NCBI GenBank assembly: GCA_027924645.1
Contig: BSBN01000037.1
Location: 1,178,001-1,242,000, forward strand
Length of the DNA: 64,000 nucleotides
Reading direction: 5' to 3'
Origin: Cunninghamia lanceolata
Lineage: Eukaryota > Streptophyta > Pinopsida > Cupressales > Cupressaceae
Shown: in pieces, positions 12,401 to 23,722 of the stretch
Numbering within the stretch: the first letter of the stretch is position 1
Layout: the number at the start of each line of letters is the position of its first letter
Notes under the pieces: model-generated
The model's input: only the letters and a program-made list of their open reading frames with translations
Databases searched by the model: none
What the model was told of the DNA's origin: nothing
Made by a program: the position numbers and the translations under genes

Positions 12401-12860
12401 GTTTATGGCTACCTTACTAAGACATTATCAGCCTTTTGGCACAATATTTGACTTTACAAATCAGTATGTATCTTGTCCATTACCTTTCACCATGATTTTA
12501 TGTAAGAATTATGGTATCAAATTGTTTTTGGAAATGATTTGCATACAGAGCTTATTGGTGGCAGTTTTTAAATATCTATGTTGCATTCTTTAGTCAATGC
12601 AATTTCTTGATTTGCAATCTATCCATGGCTTTGACTAAAGTTACTGATTATTTGTTTGATGGGAGTAGAGAAAGGGTAAAATAGAGATTTGCCCTATATT
12701 GGGGTATAAAACCAATATACATGCCATTCTATGATGATGTTGAAGAGACCTTTTCCAAGGCTTTATCAATATTGCAGGTAAAGAAGAGTCTTGTAAAGTG
12801 CTTGTTTTAAGGCTTGCGATATGCCATTTATATTTGCTTTTTGTTATAAATAAAAACTAT
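9452..12860 (+). repeat. tandem duplication, copy B
   Basis: Second unit of the same duplication, longer at its 3' end because it keeps the exon at 12,669-12,777. It has two private local duplications absent from copy A: about 10,650-10,787 (ataatgatctacttgaagag unit repeated) and about 10,948-11,050 (gactttattattgatcaaat unit repeated). The last part, ttatatttgctttttgttat and the following T-rich sequence, occurs in rearranged order at the end of copy A, showing that the junction was not a simple unequal crossover. Confidence 0.88.
11762..12777 (+). pseudogene. plastid-type pyruvate kinase fragment, copy B
   Basis: Blocks 11,762-11,930, about 12,078-12,186, 12,317-12,463 and 12,669-12,777. 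Block 1 is [20 protein letters not shown] onward with a TGA at 11,855-11,857 where copy A has CGA (Arg). Block 2 has lost the acceptor AG and has a 4-bp insertion in gatgcatgcaca, shifting the frame. Block 3 (MSEMFAFYATMMSNTLGTSI onward) ends at a GTATGT donor. Block 4 reads ERVK, TAG, then RFALYWGIKPIYMPFYDD and VEETFSKALSILQ, matching the conserved RV.QR.ALY.GV.PIYM...DD.EETF segment. The TAG in block 4 is shared with copy A, so the gene was already dead before it was duplicated. Confidence 0.87.
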
Positions 12861-14972
12861 ATTTTTTTAATTTCCAAAATCGCACAAATTCTTCCTAGGC
12901 TCTATGATTTAAAACCCTCAACTTCTGGTTTTCGTTATATCCATGAACATGAAAGCATCAAGAAATATAACAAGAACTGTAATAATTAACTTGATAGGCC
13001 TTCCTATGAAAAATGGACATCTAAAACCAACCCTCATTTTGCCCAAAGTAAAATGGATTGTGTTAGCATGTATAATAGCTTTTCTAATTGTAAATTCTTT
13101 TTTTCCCAGCTACTTCAACTCAAGATAGAAAAAGAAAATGATGAACCATAGACCATCAAGGCTTCAAGGCCATATGGTTGCTTGAACAGAATTAGCACTC
13201 TGTAGAAGGCACATCCACCTTTTGCATGTCTTCATTTCACCATACGAGTAAAAACCTTTTTAATATAAGGAATTGTTGCCTTCAGCTATTGCTCCAGCTC
13301 ATAGAAGTCATCTTCCAAGGTCTTCAACTGATAATCAAAGTCCCTATTTTACCCCTCGTGTACCTACTTTGAGTCACCACCCACCACATTCCCTTCAAGG
13401 GGTAGCATCTAAAAACCTTTATGGGATGTTCTTTGGTGTATTTGAAGAGAAGAAATAATACCCTCACCCTTATAAAGACATCCCTTTTCAACTTGTCTAT
13501 CTTCCTCTCTTACACACTTACACATTTCACATGAAGTGAATGCCAAAGTTAACTTTTAAACATGCACACAATGAATGTTGACATTTGTTCACACACACAA
13601 TGAAAGTCAAAATTTATTCAAACACACAAAGACTCACAATGAGCACCATTGAAGTTTGTTTGTAGACACATTCCACACAAAGTTAGTTCATTCACATTTT
13701 ACACACATAAAGGTTTTTGCCTACTAGAAAGCACTTAATAGAGATTTATAATGAAACAAATCGTTATAGTATTTGTAGCCTTATCCACCAAATACTACAC
13801 GTAATGATATTTAAATAAAAATATAAATGTATATTATTTAGTGATAGGCCTATAAATATTTGTGCTATCGGCCATTTAATAGCACCTTAGGTGCTTTTAC
13901 TAGTTGATAATATAAAGACTTGGAGAGGAATAAGAGAGGAATAGCTTTTTCTTATAAACATGGTATGTGGGTCTTCCAATATAGCTATATTTTCAATCAG
14001 TTGATAAAACTTTAGTCTTAAACCTTATTCTTGTTTATCTTGCATAAATTAAGTTGTGTCCCTTTATCATTTTCAAGGTTATTTTGTTCTTCTCTCTTGA
14101 ATGCTAATATATTTCAAAACTGTAAACTTTAATCACAATGCATACTTTTTGTTTCAAATAATTTTTATTTTTTATCAAACAATAGCACCAGGATCATAAG
14201 TCACACTCATTTTCAAGTTAGTACATTTAATGGAAATTTAAACCAAGTTGCATGGTTAATGTCATTCCATGGATGATATATTAGAATTATTATATTGAAT
14301 TATATAATTATCATATATTATATATAATATTTACACAATTATATAATATGATGATAGAATTATAGTATATAATTATGTCCAGAGGCATTCTAAAGTTGCA
14401 GTGAGGTGGAGATGAGAGTCCTCGTAACAAAAAAATAAAAAAAAATATTTACTTTGTATTTGGAATTTGTTAATTAGAAAGATGTTAAAGAAGCTAAGAA
14501 TTTAAAATAATTTTTCTAGTTATATTATATATGGTATAAATAATAAATCTGATTATTATCTAGATTTATTATATTCTCTTAGATAAATCTCTTCTAATTA
14601 CAAATCTATGACATATTATAATATATATAATGAGACAGATATATAACTTCTATATATATAAGATTTATTATATGATATTATATACTTGCTTATAATATTT
14701 ACATTAATTAATTACAAGATTCATTTCATTCACCATATCTTTGGGATGAAGGTATTTTTTTATAGAAAAAAAATCAAATGATTATCTATATACTGAAGTA
14801 AATTTATAGGTTTGTTTATGCATAACTTTTATTTTTTTTAATATGTTTTTTATTTGTGTGTAAACTATTTGTTATCATCTAAAAGTTACTAATTGAATAT
14901 GTTTTTTTATTTGTGTGTAAACTATTTGTTTTGATTAAGGGTAATCGCTTTTAATTAGAGCTCAGAACCGAT
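12861..14972. other. AT-rich spacer, one doubtful open frame
   Basis: No recognised gene. A frame at 13,273-13,458 (MLPSAIAPAHRSHLPRSSTD onward, ending FGVFEEKK) has reasonable composition and could be a last exon of something, but matches nothing I know. From 13,540 to 13,700 there is a CA-rich degenerate repeat based on cacacaatgaa. From 14,270 to 14,700 the sequence is almost pure A/T. Confidence 0.4.
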
Positions 14973-16854
14973 GGGTTTTTGAAAGGGCCCAAACCATTGT
15001 ATAGTAGTCAGACATGCATAAAAACAACACAAATAAAGAAGCAGGCCCTAGGCCAAGAGGAACAACAAAACTTACACCAAAGAACAACAATCAGCTACGA
15101 ACCAGCAACACTCCCCTAACAGCAAGGTGAGAATAACTTGACTAGGAGAAAGCCCAGGAATAGAGAAAAACACTCATCTCACGGTGGCTTAAAGCCAAAC
15201 TTCATCAAGGAGCTCTGAACAATAGCCTTGTCCTCTGGAATGGTTCATTGTCTTTTGGGAGAGGCCTCAATGCCCACCAACTTCCCTTTTCCAAGCTCCT
15301 GAGCACTAAGAACCTCGTTAAAGGGAGTACAACTTTTAGGTGTTTCTGTGATATTTTCATTGTTTGAAGATGAGCTACGAAGAGCCACGGTCATCTTACA
15401 ACTCTTTTCAACCACTAAGGTCTTGTTGAAGAGATGGCTATCATGCCTCTCATGTATTTCCAAAGAATTGGTAGCCTCTTCAGTGGGAGGGGACGTTCCT
15501 ACTGAATATTATTATTGGACTTCCATCCTTTACCAGATCTACAAACAACCGAAGCATGGCCAGTTCTATGTAGTTGTGGCACATCCCTTGAGATTCCTCA
15601 TAACATATTTGTTGCCTCAGAAAACCAAGCTTAGAAGAAAGAGTAATAGCAGAAGGGAGAACTTTCTCAACAACAATGTTAATGTAAAATATTGCAAAAT
15701 AAAATTGTTTCCTATATTTAGTCACCTCAACAGCAATAATGAAGTTACCCAGGGAACTAGCAACAGTAGTCCAAACTTCCCCATCCCAATATTTTAAAGG
15801 TAAACAGGGGAGCCTCACCCAAACTGGAACACTATCAATGTGAACTTTCTTGAGGTCTAAGCCAGTCTCCCAATTCTTGAGGAAAAGAAAGGATCTACCA
15901 AAGAACTAGGGACCCCCCTTCTAGATCTACAAACTATCTTCTAGAAGTGAGAAAGAAAAGAGGAAGAATCCCTTCCTCATCACCATAATCTCCATTTCCT
16001 TTTAACCCAATTTTTGATGTTGTCTACATTGGGTCTATTAGCCATAATTTTCCCCATCAGGGCATTATTCCATAATGAGGTGGATCTTTGCATCACTAAA
16101 TCAGGGATGAAGATCTTCTAATCTTGACCTTGAATACCAAAGTTTTTAGGAAAGAAGGGTTTAGGGGATATGTGCCAAGGTCCTCTAGCTTAGATAGCTC
16201 AGGATGTTGAACAATAGTGAGAAAGTCAAGGAACCCAACTTCTTGGGTCGGCATCAACCCTAGCCCCACAACTGCTTCCAAAGAACCTGCAGATGAATTC
16301 CCTCCTGAATAGCCATCAACCTGGGACTCCAAAGTCAGATCAACAATTTCAACCATGGGCAAGAAAAGACACCCTTGAGGCCATTGGCTCAGGGACTTTC
16401 TACCCCAGAACCTCATTTACAAGCTTCCACTAAACAAAAGGGGCAAGACAAGCAACAGGGGAAGACTTCCTGTTAACATTAGATCCATGAGGGGAGGAGA
16501 GAAAGCCTCTCCTCACTGCCTTGTTGAGATCGCCCTCCCCAACAATAATTTGGCCACAGGACATTGATCAAGCATGAGCTACCGAGCTATCGAACTCTAG
16601 GCATCCAACCAGAGCTACAATAAGTACGTCGTCATCCTCCTTAGATGGGATGTCCCAAATGGTGTCTACACCTCCATCTTCCTCATCACTTTCTACTCCA
16701 TCATCCTCATCATCTTCTCCATTGGCTCCTTCTATGTTGCTCTCACCCTGGTGTGATACTCGTCCACACTTGCTCTAGTTAGGGTTCCGCTCGCACCCGT
16801 TTCCGCTCGCACTCCTTATTTTTTGATTATTTTGTTAAGGTAGTGGATCTACAT
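14973..16854 (-). mobile_element. degenerate LINE retrotransposon with ORF1 only
   Basis: On the minus strand the order is a G+C-richer 5' leader (around 16,830-16,740), an acidic N-terminal segment, the DUF4283-type ORF1 and a 3' end with the 26-bp terminus shared with the LINE tail at 882-907. No reverse transcriptase or endonuclease (ORF2) sequence lies between ORF1 and the 3' end, so ORF2 is deleted. Ends are set by the shared 3' terminus and by the flanking direct repeat, and are approximate at the 5' side. Confidence 0.7.
15245..16760 (-). pseudogene. LINE ORF1, DUF4283 / zinc-knuckle protein, broken
   Basis: Read on the minus strand, fragments in order are an acidic N-terminus (GEDDEDDGVESDEEDGG, near 16,700), RPNVDNIKNWVKRKWRLW near 16,000, then VPVWVRLPCLPLKYWDGEVW (15,835-15,776) and the downstream IVVEKVLPSAI and GFLRQQICYEESQGMCHNY. 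The (V)WVRLP.LPLKYW motif followed by a hydrophobic core and a short Cys/His motif is characteristic of plant LINE ORF1 nucleic-acid-binding proteins with DUF4283. The zinc knuckle is interrupted by a frameshift: CHNY is in one frame and GHASVVCRSGKGWKSNNN in another. Several stops occur. The C-terminal tail ends at 15,245 in ASPKRQ. Nonfunctional. Confidence 0.72.
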
Positions 16855-16896
16855 GGTGTGTAAACTATTCATTATTATCATCTAAAAGTTACTAAT

Positions 16897-17221
16897 TAAT
16901 GACCACTAATTAACATTCCTCCTTATTTGATATATGTTGCTTAAATCCCTTAAATTAATTTTGAAAAAAGAATTTAGAAGCTAAAATAATTATCTAAAAC
17001 CAATTATTTATTTTAAATTAAAAAATCTAAAATATATTATTAAATATTTTATTTATTAAGTTAAAGAATATGCAGAATTTTATTTAGAATATTAATTTAT
17101 TTATTTTAAGCAACTCTAAATTTAAGAAAAAGATTTGAGAAGGATTGAGATTCATTTTTATAATTTTTTTAGAATATTAAATTATTAATTTATTGATTTA
17201 TATTTAAATTAAACATAGACT
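16897..17221. other. AT-rich spacer
   Basis: Nearly pure A/T with no open frame and no repeat I can name. Confidence 0.4.
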
Positions 17222-17311
17222 GTTCTTTACTTGCAATATTGATAAAGCCTTGGAAAAGGTCTCTTCAGCATCATCATAGAATGACATGTATATTGGTTTT
17301 ATACCCCAAGT
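17222..17311 (-). pseudogene. inverted pyruvate kinase exon-4 fragment
   Basis: The reverse complement reads GIKPIYMSFYDDAEETFSKA then LSILQ and continues gcaagtaaagaacag, matching 12,707-12,793 of copy B over about 90 bp with only four or so differences. It extends across the exon/intron border, so it derives from genomic DNA and not from a spliced transcript. It lies 4.5 kb from copy B in opposite orientation, with no other pyruvate kinase sequence beside it. Confidence 0.85.
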
Positions 17312-18285
17312 CATGCAAGTAATTTTAAGATGAAATCAAATCATTAAAGTTCATGCAAACTCAAATTTCTAAATCAAGTGAATTAATTACAACCATTGGC
17401 TTCTTCATCCAAAAACCTATAAATTTAGGTCTCCTTTCACGAATGAGGAATGAGAAAAATATAAACTTAAGTTTCTAAATCAAGTGAATTAATTACAACT
17501 ATTCACTTCTTCACTCAAAAACCTACCTTTCCTTTGACAAATGAGGAAGAAAAAATCCACTTGTCTTTTCAATTGGAGGTTTGCACATAATTTAGAGTTT
17601 ATTTTCAATTATTATGTTTTTTATTCTTTGTTTAATTTTTTTTAAATAATAATTTTATAAGTCTTAATTATAGTGCATAATTTTTATATTGGTTTTAATA
17701 TTTAAGCATTTTGGTAAAAGCCATGACTCTTGGATATTATTATTTGACAACTATTTTTGAAAAGAGACATATGAAGATTTAGGAGTTACAAAGAGGAAAT
17801 ATGAAAAGTTTTCATAACATTCAAAGTGAGATTATTTATTTCTTTTATTTCCCTTTATAATTTTTAAAAAGGGAGACTTGCATGCATTTGGGTAATCTTG
17901 TTTTTTCTTGGAAATCTTTTTGAGAAGAAAGAAGATCTCAGATCTCTTCCATACTGGACACTTTAGGATTTTTCACATTTGAGAAGGAAGATTCTTATGA
18001 CTTTATGAGTGCATTCTTTATCTTATATTATATTGTTATCCTCAAATTTAGCTGTGCTCAATTTGTAGGATGACCCCTATGAAACTTGTATGTTTCGTAG
18101 CCTACAACTCTAAGCATGCAAAACGAGGCAAATCACATTTGCCCTCATGCATGGTCTCCTAGCTCCGGAGAATCCATTCGAGTATTGTCTTATTTTGGTT
18201 TCTTGAGGTTTGCAAAAACATTTGAAATGCCAAACATGTCAAATTGCAAGTTTGATGTTTTCGAGGAGTTAGAAAATTTTTCATT
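17312..18285. other. AT-rich spacer, no gene seen
   Basis: Contains a diffuse duplication (ctaaatcaagtgaattaatt at about 17,371 and 17,475, both followed by ttcatc/cactcaaaaacct). Nothing else recognised. Confidence 0.4.
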
Positions 18286-19410
18286 AACATGCACGGGTGG
18301 CAAATTTTGCCGCCAATGCATATCAATTTTCTTGTCTTATGCAACGGTGGCAAAAAATGTCACCGATGCACATTAGGCCTATTTAATTTGCAGGGGCGGC
18401 AAAAAATATCACCCAAGCAACTTTTAATTAACATGATGTGTAATTAATGCACATCAAGTTATTGTGTTATGTCGATTTAATTGGTTTTAAAGGCTTTTAT
18501 TTTTATTATTTCTTTTCCCCCTTACCTCTATGAATGCCCTGCACCCTTGTAGAGTCTTTGTGATTGCTGAGTATATGTCATTATGCAGATTCAACTTGTG
18601 ATTTGTGCTAGGTTTTCGTCATTTTTTCATAGCCATCGCCGTCGGGTAAGTCCTCCTTCTTTCCTATTTTTTCCTATGTTTATTTTTAACACTAGGGTTT
18701 CGTTGTTCCTTTGTTTATTATATGTTGTCATTTGTATTTATTTGTGTTTCTTTGTAACTCATTTAAAACCCTAGTTTTTTACTTTTCTCTGTTAGGAGTG
18801 TTGTCCCTTTTTGATAGTGTAAGTGTTTCGGCAATTTTCACCATCATGCTTGTCTTCTAAAAACCAGTTAATCAACACTTCCTACTGGTTGGTTTAAACT
18901 TCATTTCGCTTTCCTCCTTGTCATAAGTAGCAGAATTCATTGGTTTTACATCAGTAAGTGTGAAGGTCTTATTTTCAGTGTGACGTCGGTGAAAATTGCC
19001 AACTTTACACTGAGTTTGTGTTTACCTCAAGTTTTCTATCCATGTGCATGGGCAGAAAATTTTGCCACCGATGCGTGACATAAATTTTTACCCAATATGC
19101 ATGAGCAGTGAAATTTTCCACCCATGTTAAAGACTTACCTATTATTATTATTATTTATGAGCCATGTTTTTCACTACCTATACATAATGTCATAGATACA
19201 ATGCTAAGTATAATATGCAAGAGCGGAGTTATTCACCGCTCGTCCATACTTGCAAAATTTTACCCTCATGTAGAGGTGTTAAAATTTTCCGCTCCTTCAA
19301 AACTTGCATTTTTTCCCAAATGTACGAGCGACAAAATTCATCGCCCTTACACAAAAGCAATCTACTCCACATGAAGAGCCAGCAATTTTTGCCACCCTTA
19401 CATCACTCGC
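18286..19410. repeat. cluster of degenerate palindromes, consensus near GGTGGCAAAATTTTGCCRCC
   Basis: At least eight imperfect inverted repeats with the same core recur: about 18,294-18,314 (ggtggcaaattttgccgcc), 18,345-18,364 (ggtggcaaaaaatgtcacc), 18,393-18,412 (gggcggcaaaaaatatcacc), 19,048-19,068 (gggcagaaaattttgccacc), 19,104-19,128, 19,221-19,242 (gagcggagttattcaccgctc), 19,271-19,292, 19,326-19,346 (gagcgacaaaattcatcgccc) and 19,378-19,397. Several are bracketed by atgca, extending the dyad. Spacing is about 50-60 bp where they are adjacent. They stop just before the first codons of the decayed coding region at 19,650, so they may belong to its leader or promoter region. Confidence 0.65.
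18816..19011. repeat. 27-bp imperfect inverted repeat, 145-bp loop
   Basis: The arm at 18,816-18,842 (agtgtaagtgtttcggcaat continuing tttcacc) pairs with 18,988-19,011 (ggtgaaaattgccaacttta continuing cact). It contains the same GGCAATTTTCACC half-site as the palindromes on either side, so it is probably part of the same array. Confidence 0.65.
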
Positions 19411-19649
19411 CTGAATTTCTCTAACTCTAGGAAAAATTTTTCTCTTGTCAACCATTGCTCGCTTTCACTCTGTTTCGCACCTCCATCACTCTCTAGCCCC
19501 GCTAAGCTCATGTTCTTGAACATAATCGTCATCATTGCATTTCCCTATTGCCATATTTTCCTAACACCGCAAAATCATGAATCTTGTGTTGCAGTTTCTT
19601 CTGCACATTTTTTGAGGTCTATCTTTCGACAAAGACACTTGTGATTCAG

Positions 19650-22600
19650 ATGACTGATCCGTCACCAAGGAAGACAAAAGTCATGAAGTATAAGTATCAG
19701 GAGTGTTTCCTGTAACATTTGTGACATCTACTGTGGATGAGATCAGAGACACTGAGATTGGTCATGTGGACATGGTTGAGTTTGTGGAGAGAATGAAACA
19801 ACAACCTCTCATTCACTTTATGAAATGAATTGTTATAGAGAGCAACATTCACTCGGTGGCTGCTTTCCTGGTTACCGTACATAATCCTATGTTTGTACTT
19901 TAAGTCGCGGCACACTACAACAAGGATAATAGGAGTGTCACTGATGCCAACAAGAATGTGATTATAAGATTGGATCTAGAGTTCTTAGACAAAGTCTTCA
20001 TGTGTCCTAGCCTTGACACCTGTGTAGAGATTAATTCTGATTATTCTCAGAAAGAATATGATAAGGATCCTGAGGCAGCAAAGAAGATAATCAACGCCAA
20101 ATGGTTGAAGTCTGCAAGGCCAAATCTCTCGAGATGGCCTCAAATCTTTCCTAGGAGTGATTTCATTGAAGAAATTAGTGATTTGATTACTCTTCTTAAC
20201 AGAGTAAGGGGACATTCTACATCTTCCAATTTTCATGAGTGGATGTACATCTACATCAAGGTAATATTGAAGGGAAACCAAAAGATATTTTGGGGTGAAC
20301 AGATCAGCAATACCATTCATGAGCAGCTTACTAAGGTGTCCACTACTTCCAAGTTCTATATGACATCTTATCTTGTTTATGTTGTTGCATCCATAAGGAG
20401 TTTTCCAGGTCTATCATCGAAGGGAGATTAGAGGGTGTTTCCAATGTATCAATATTATCCTCAATTGACTCTTAAGGGAGCTATTCATCATTTTAGGAGG
20501 GTGAATGATGCTTTCTTTGTTGTTTTCATGTGTTTTTTTAATCTTCAATTAGAATAGAAGAGAGTTTCCGATGAAGTTTGGGCAGTAGTTTAAAGATTTG
20601 GTTGTTTGTATCTGTAATTTCCCACTTTCACTTATCTAAGAGTTGGGTATTTCCAAGGTTATCTCTATATGCTACCAAGGTATCCAAGTGACAAGATTGT
20701 GTTAATGGAATTATGTCAATAGATCATTGTTGTGCATAATAAAAAAATGGAACTAAAGAAACTTGGTTTTAGTTTCCCGATTGAGATTGGCAAGTATTCC
20801 ATCCATACTTCTACTAAGGCTAAGGCCATTGAATCTGAAATGTAACTTGTTACTATGAAGCATTTCAAGAGAAGAGCTAACTTTGATTACAGAAGAGTTA
20901 AGGATAAAATAAAGAAGAAATCTTTGTCTCATGTGCCTATTGTAGAGGATGTCAGGGCTGATCTAAGGATAGAAGAAGACATCAGGAAGATAGACTATTG
21001 TCGATTGACTTTAAGTCAGGTTGAAGATTTGGAGTTGGTGAACATTACAGAGGATATGACAGATGATGGCAACATTCTAGATCCTTCGTATGTCAGTGAA
21101 AATATTGAGGGATCTTCTTTGCCTATTATTCAATGGTCAAAGAAAGAAGTCACTTCAATCACGCAAAGATTCCAACCTATCTTGGAAAACACCAATGTTT
21201 GGTTGGAATGTAAAGGCAATCATTTGAAGAACTTTGTCACTGGATCTGAGGAGGAAAATCAAGAGCAAACATGTAAGAAGTCCAAACTAAGGACGTAGAA
21301 CAAAAGTGATGCACCTAGTTCTAGAAAGGCTACCAAGCCTAAGATCAAGTTTGTGTCTAAGGGTGTTAAGGCTAAAGTAGCTGAAAAAGAGCCAATTACG
21401 AAAGAGATAGCCACTAAAAAATAGGCTATTGAGGACCTCGCTACTAGAGAATTAGCCACTGGGGAAATACCTTTAGAGGAAAGAGAAGAGATCGAACAAG
21501 AACTAGAAAGAGGGGAAGAATAGGAACAACATGAAGAGCCTACCATGTCTCCTAAAAAGGACATGTCCTAGGAGCCACATGTTTCTTCTCCTTTGAACAA
21601 TTTTTTAGTTTCGCTTTCTATGTCCATTGTCTCTGTTACCCCAGTTACTCCAATTGTTATTCAATCTTCTGGTGCTTCTCCATCTCTATCTAAGACTATT
21701 TTTTATAGTCCTAAGAGGGATTTTAATGTTGTTTTTGGTTCTTTTGAATCTTTACCAAGCTTCTCTTCCCCATCATATGATATTGGTGCTCAATCTGTTT
21801 TAGATCAATTCATGTCTGGTTCAGAGCAAGTTCCAAATGTTGATGTTCCAGGTGCTATTTTTACCAACACTTCACCAATTCTGACCACAACCAGTGTGAG
21901 TTTAGCTCCTTCCATAGCAATTATGGATTCAAATTTGGATGCAAATGTGTCAGTACTTCCTTCATGGCTTTAATCGCATACCCCGAAGAGAAAGAAACAA
22001 GTCATCTCCCCAGATAACTTCAACATTGAGAAATTGGTCCTATGAAGACCAAAACCAAAAAGAAGCCAAAGACTCTATCCAGGCTCTTTGATGATAAAGG
22101 TTATAGGTATGCAGAGATAGCACAACCTCCTCCTGATGTGACTATTGAAGATTTTGATATGAGTGACTATTCAATCTCAAGAGTTGGATTGGGGAAGATC
22201 ACACATGAGGGCATAAAGGTTGATGCCAATTCACACTCAATTCTCTTATTGTCAAATTTGATCAAGAGAAGAAAATGAAGGATCAATATAAGGCCAGGGT
22301 TGAATAGTTGACTGCAATGCTACAGAAAATCACTTTGACTTTAGAGTCAGTGTAACCTATGGCTATCATTTTTGAAGATCTTGTCATTCAGAAAGTTGAG
22401 AAGATAGATGCAAGAGGAAGAATGGTTAGGGAATAAATTTGGTAAGAATGATTACACAAGGTACACTTCTTTTGACAAATTCTGTGGAATGGAGAAACAA
22501 AATGGAAAAGGTAAGGACTAAATTGGATGAGGTAGTTGATGCTTTGTCTCAAGAACTCTAGGACATGGATGAAAGTCTAGAAGAGTGGGTGAAAACGAAG

Positions 22601-23086
22601 AAGTTGAAGTTGAAAACTTTGGTAAGGATTGGGATCATTTCCAATTGTGAGTCATATGTTGAAACTAAAGAGATGTTGATTCATCGAATCAATGTTTTGA
22701 AAGATTTAATCAAGGACTTACAGAGTGCCTTAGAAGTTAGTGAAGATAATGATGTTAGTCTTCTCAACAGGCTTGAAGAACTCTCATGTAAGTTAGTAGA
22801 TGATGATCATAAGTTTCTTTCTACAGAGGAAATGGTGCAAGAATTCAACAACATGTTTCAAAAAGAATTTGAGGAACAAACTATTCTAGTGACTTCTATG
22901 GATAAGTTATTGGATTATCAGTTGACTCTGGATAATCTTAAGACAGATTTGGGGAGGTACGTGAAGGCAACTACCAACATGAAAGACTCAATAACCAAGG
23001 CTTGTGTTATTTCAAAGAACACTTCTGGGCCAGATAGCATTGAAATGCAAGTGGTGATGACAATGTACATGGAGGAACCCTTTTGA
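19650..23086 (+). pseudogene. long decayed coding region, protein not recognised
   Basis: Starting near 19,650 (MTDPSPRKTKVMKYKYQECF) one reading frame can be followed for about 3.4 kb with about a dozen or more premature stops and at least two frameshifts. The longest open stretches are 19,958-20,431, 20,855-21,298, 21,593-21,973, 22,042-22,278 and 22,565-23,086; four of these five are in the same frame, and the sequence between them also reads as protein through single stops (for example EIATKK-stop-AIEDLATREL and LERGEE-stop-EQHEEPTM). The N-terminal third is a mixed globular region (SARPNLSRWPQIFPRSDFIE), the middle is Lys/Glu-rich then Ser/Pro/Thr-rich, and the last part is strongly helical and likely coiled coil (HRINVLKDLIKDLQSALEVS). 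I cannot assign it to a family; no transposase, gag, protease or polymerase motif is visible. It may be an old gene or the structural gene of an uncharacterised element. Confidence 0.55.
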
Positions 23087-23096
23087 GAAAAAACTT

Positions 23097-23722
23097 TGCC
23101 AATAAGATAGGCGATGTCTATATTATCTTCAAAAGAGATATTACAACAAAGTCACTTCGTTACTCCTCTTCAATCTTCAATCCTTCAACACCTATGTATA
23201 GAGTTTTCACTGTTTCTCAAAATATAACATTACTACCGCCCAAAGCACTTATTACATAGTATTCTATACCACCAAATATGGCATCCAAGATGGTTACACA
23301 TCCCAATGCCCTACCTTGGAAGTATCTCACCATTGTTAACATAGCTCTTTAAGGTTGTAACTGACTCACCAAAATGGGTGCCTAGTTTTTCCTTTATCTC
23401 AAGATAGTTTTCGTCTTCTTATACAAGGTGTTATGGGCTAATTATAGCCATGCCAAAATGATGACAAGTGTCCTAACAACCCAAGGAGAAGTTAGATGCC
23501 TAGATTCTTCCATAACTAGTAAGATGATTGACCAATAAATAGTAACTCCCTACCGATAAATAATTAATTACTAATCCCAGTAAATAATTAATTATCATAT
23601 CAATAATAACATAATTACAAATGATAATGAATCTCTCATCCCTTCTGAGTGCATTTACAAACAATATTTGAAATAATTAAATAAATAGGATTTACAAGGT
23701 TGATGTCACCTTAATCCTAACA
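23097..23722 (-). repeat. probable 3' LTR of the older Ty1-copia element
   Basis: On the minus strand a polypurine tract (AAGTGGGAGAT, complement of 23,723-23,733) is followed directly by TGTTAGGATTAAGG, the usual arrangement of a copia 3' LTR. The far end is placed at TGCC (23,097), giving 626 bp with TG..CA termini, but that end rests only on the dinucleotide and is uncertain because the other LTR is not in the window. Confidence 0.5.

Larger units (their letters stand above)
14857..16896. repeat. flanking direct repeat around the LINE
   Basis: gtgtgtaaactatttgttat plus catctaaaagttactaatt occurs at 14,857-14,895, a shorter piece (gtgtgtaaactatttgtt) recurs at 14,914-14,931 immediately before the LINE 3' end, and a near copy stands at 16,855-16,896 beyond the LINE 5' end. 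The inner 18-bp pair (14,914-14,931 and about 16,855-16,872) is a plausible LINE target-site duplication with a few mutations; the extra copy at 14,857 would then be a secondary local duplication. Confidence 0.5.

Noticed and set aside
13273..13458. Possible last exon reading SHLPRSSTDNQSPYFTPRV
   Set aside because: The composition is plausible, but no splice partner or family match was found, so it is mentioned only in the spacer entry.
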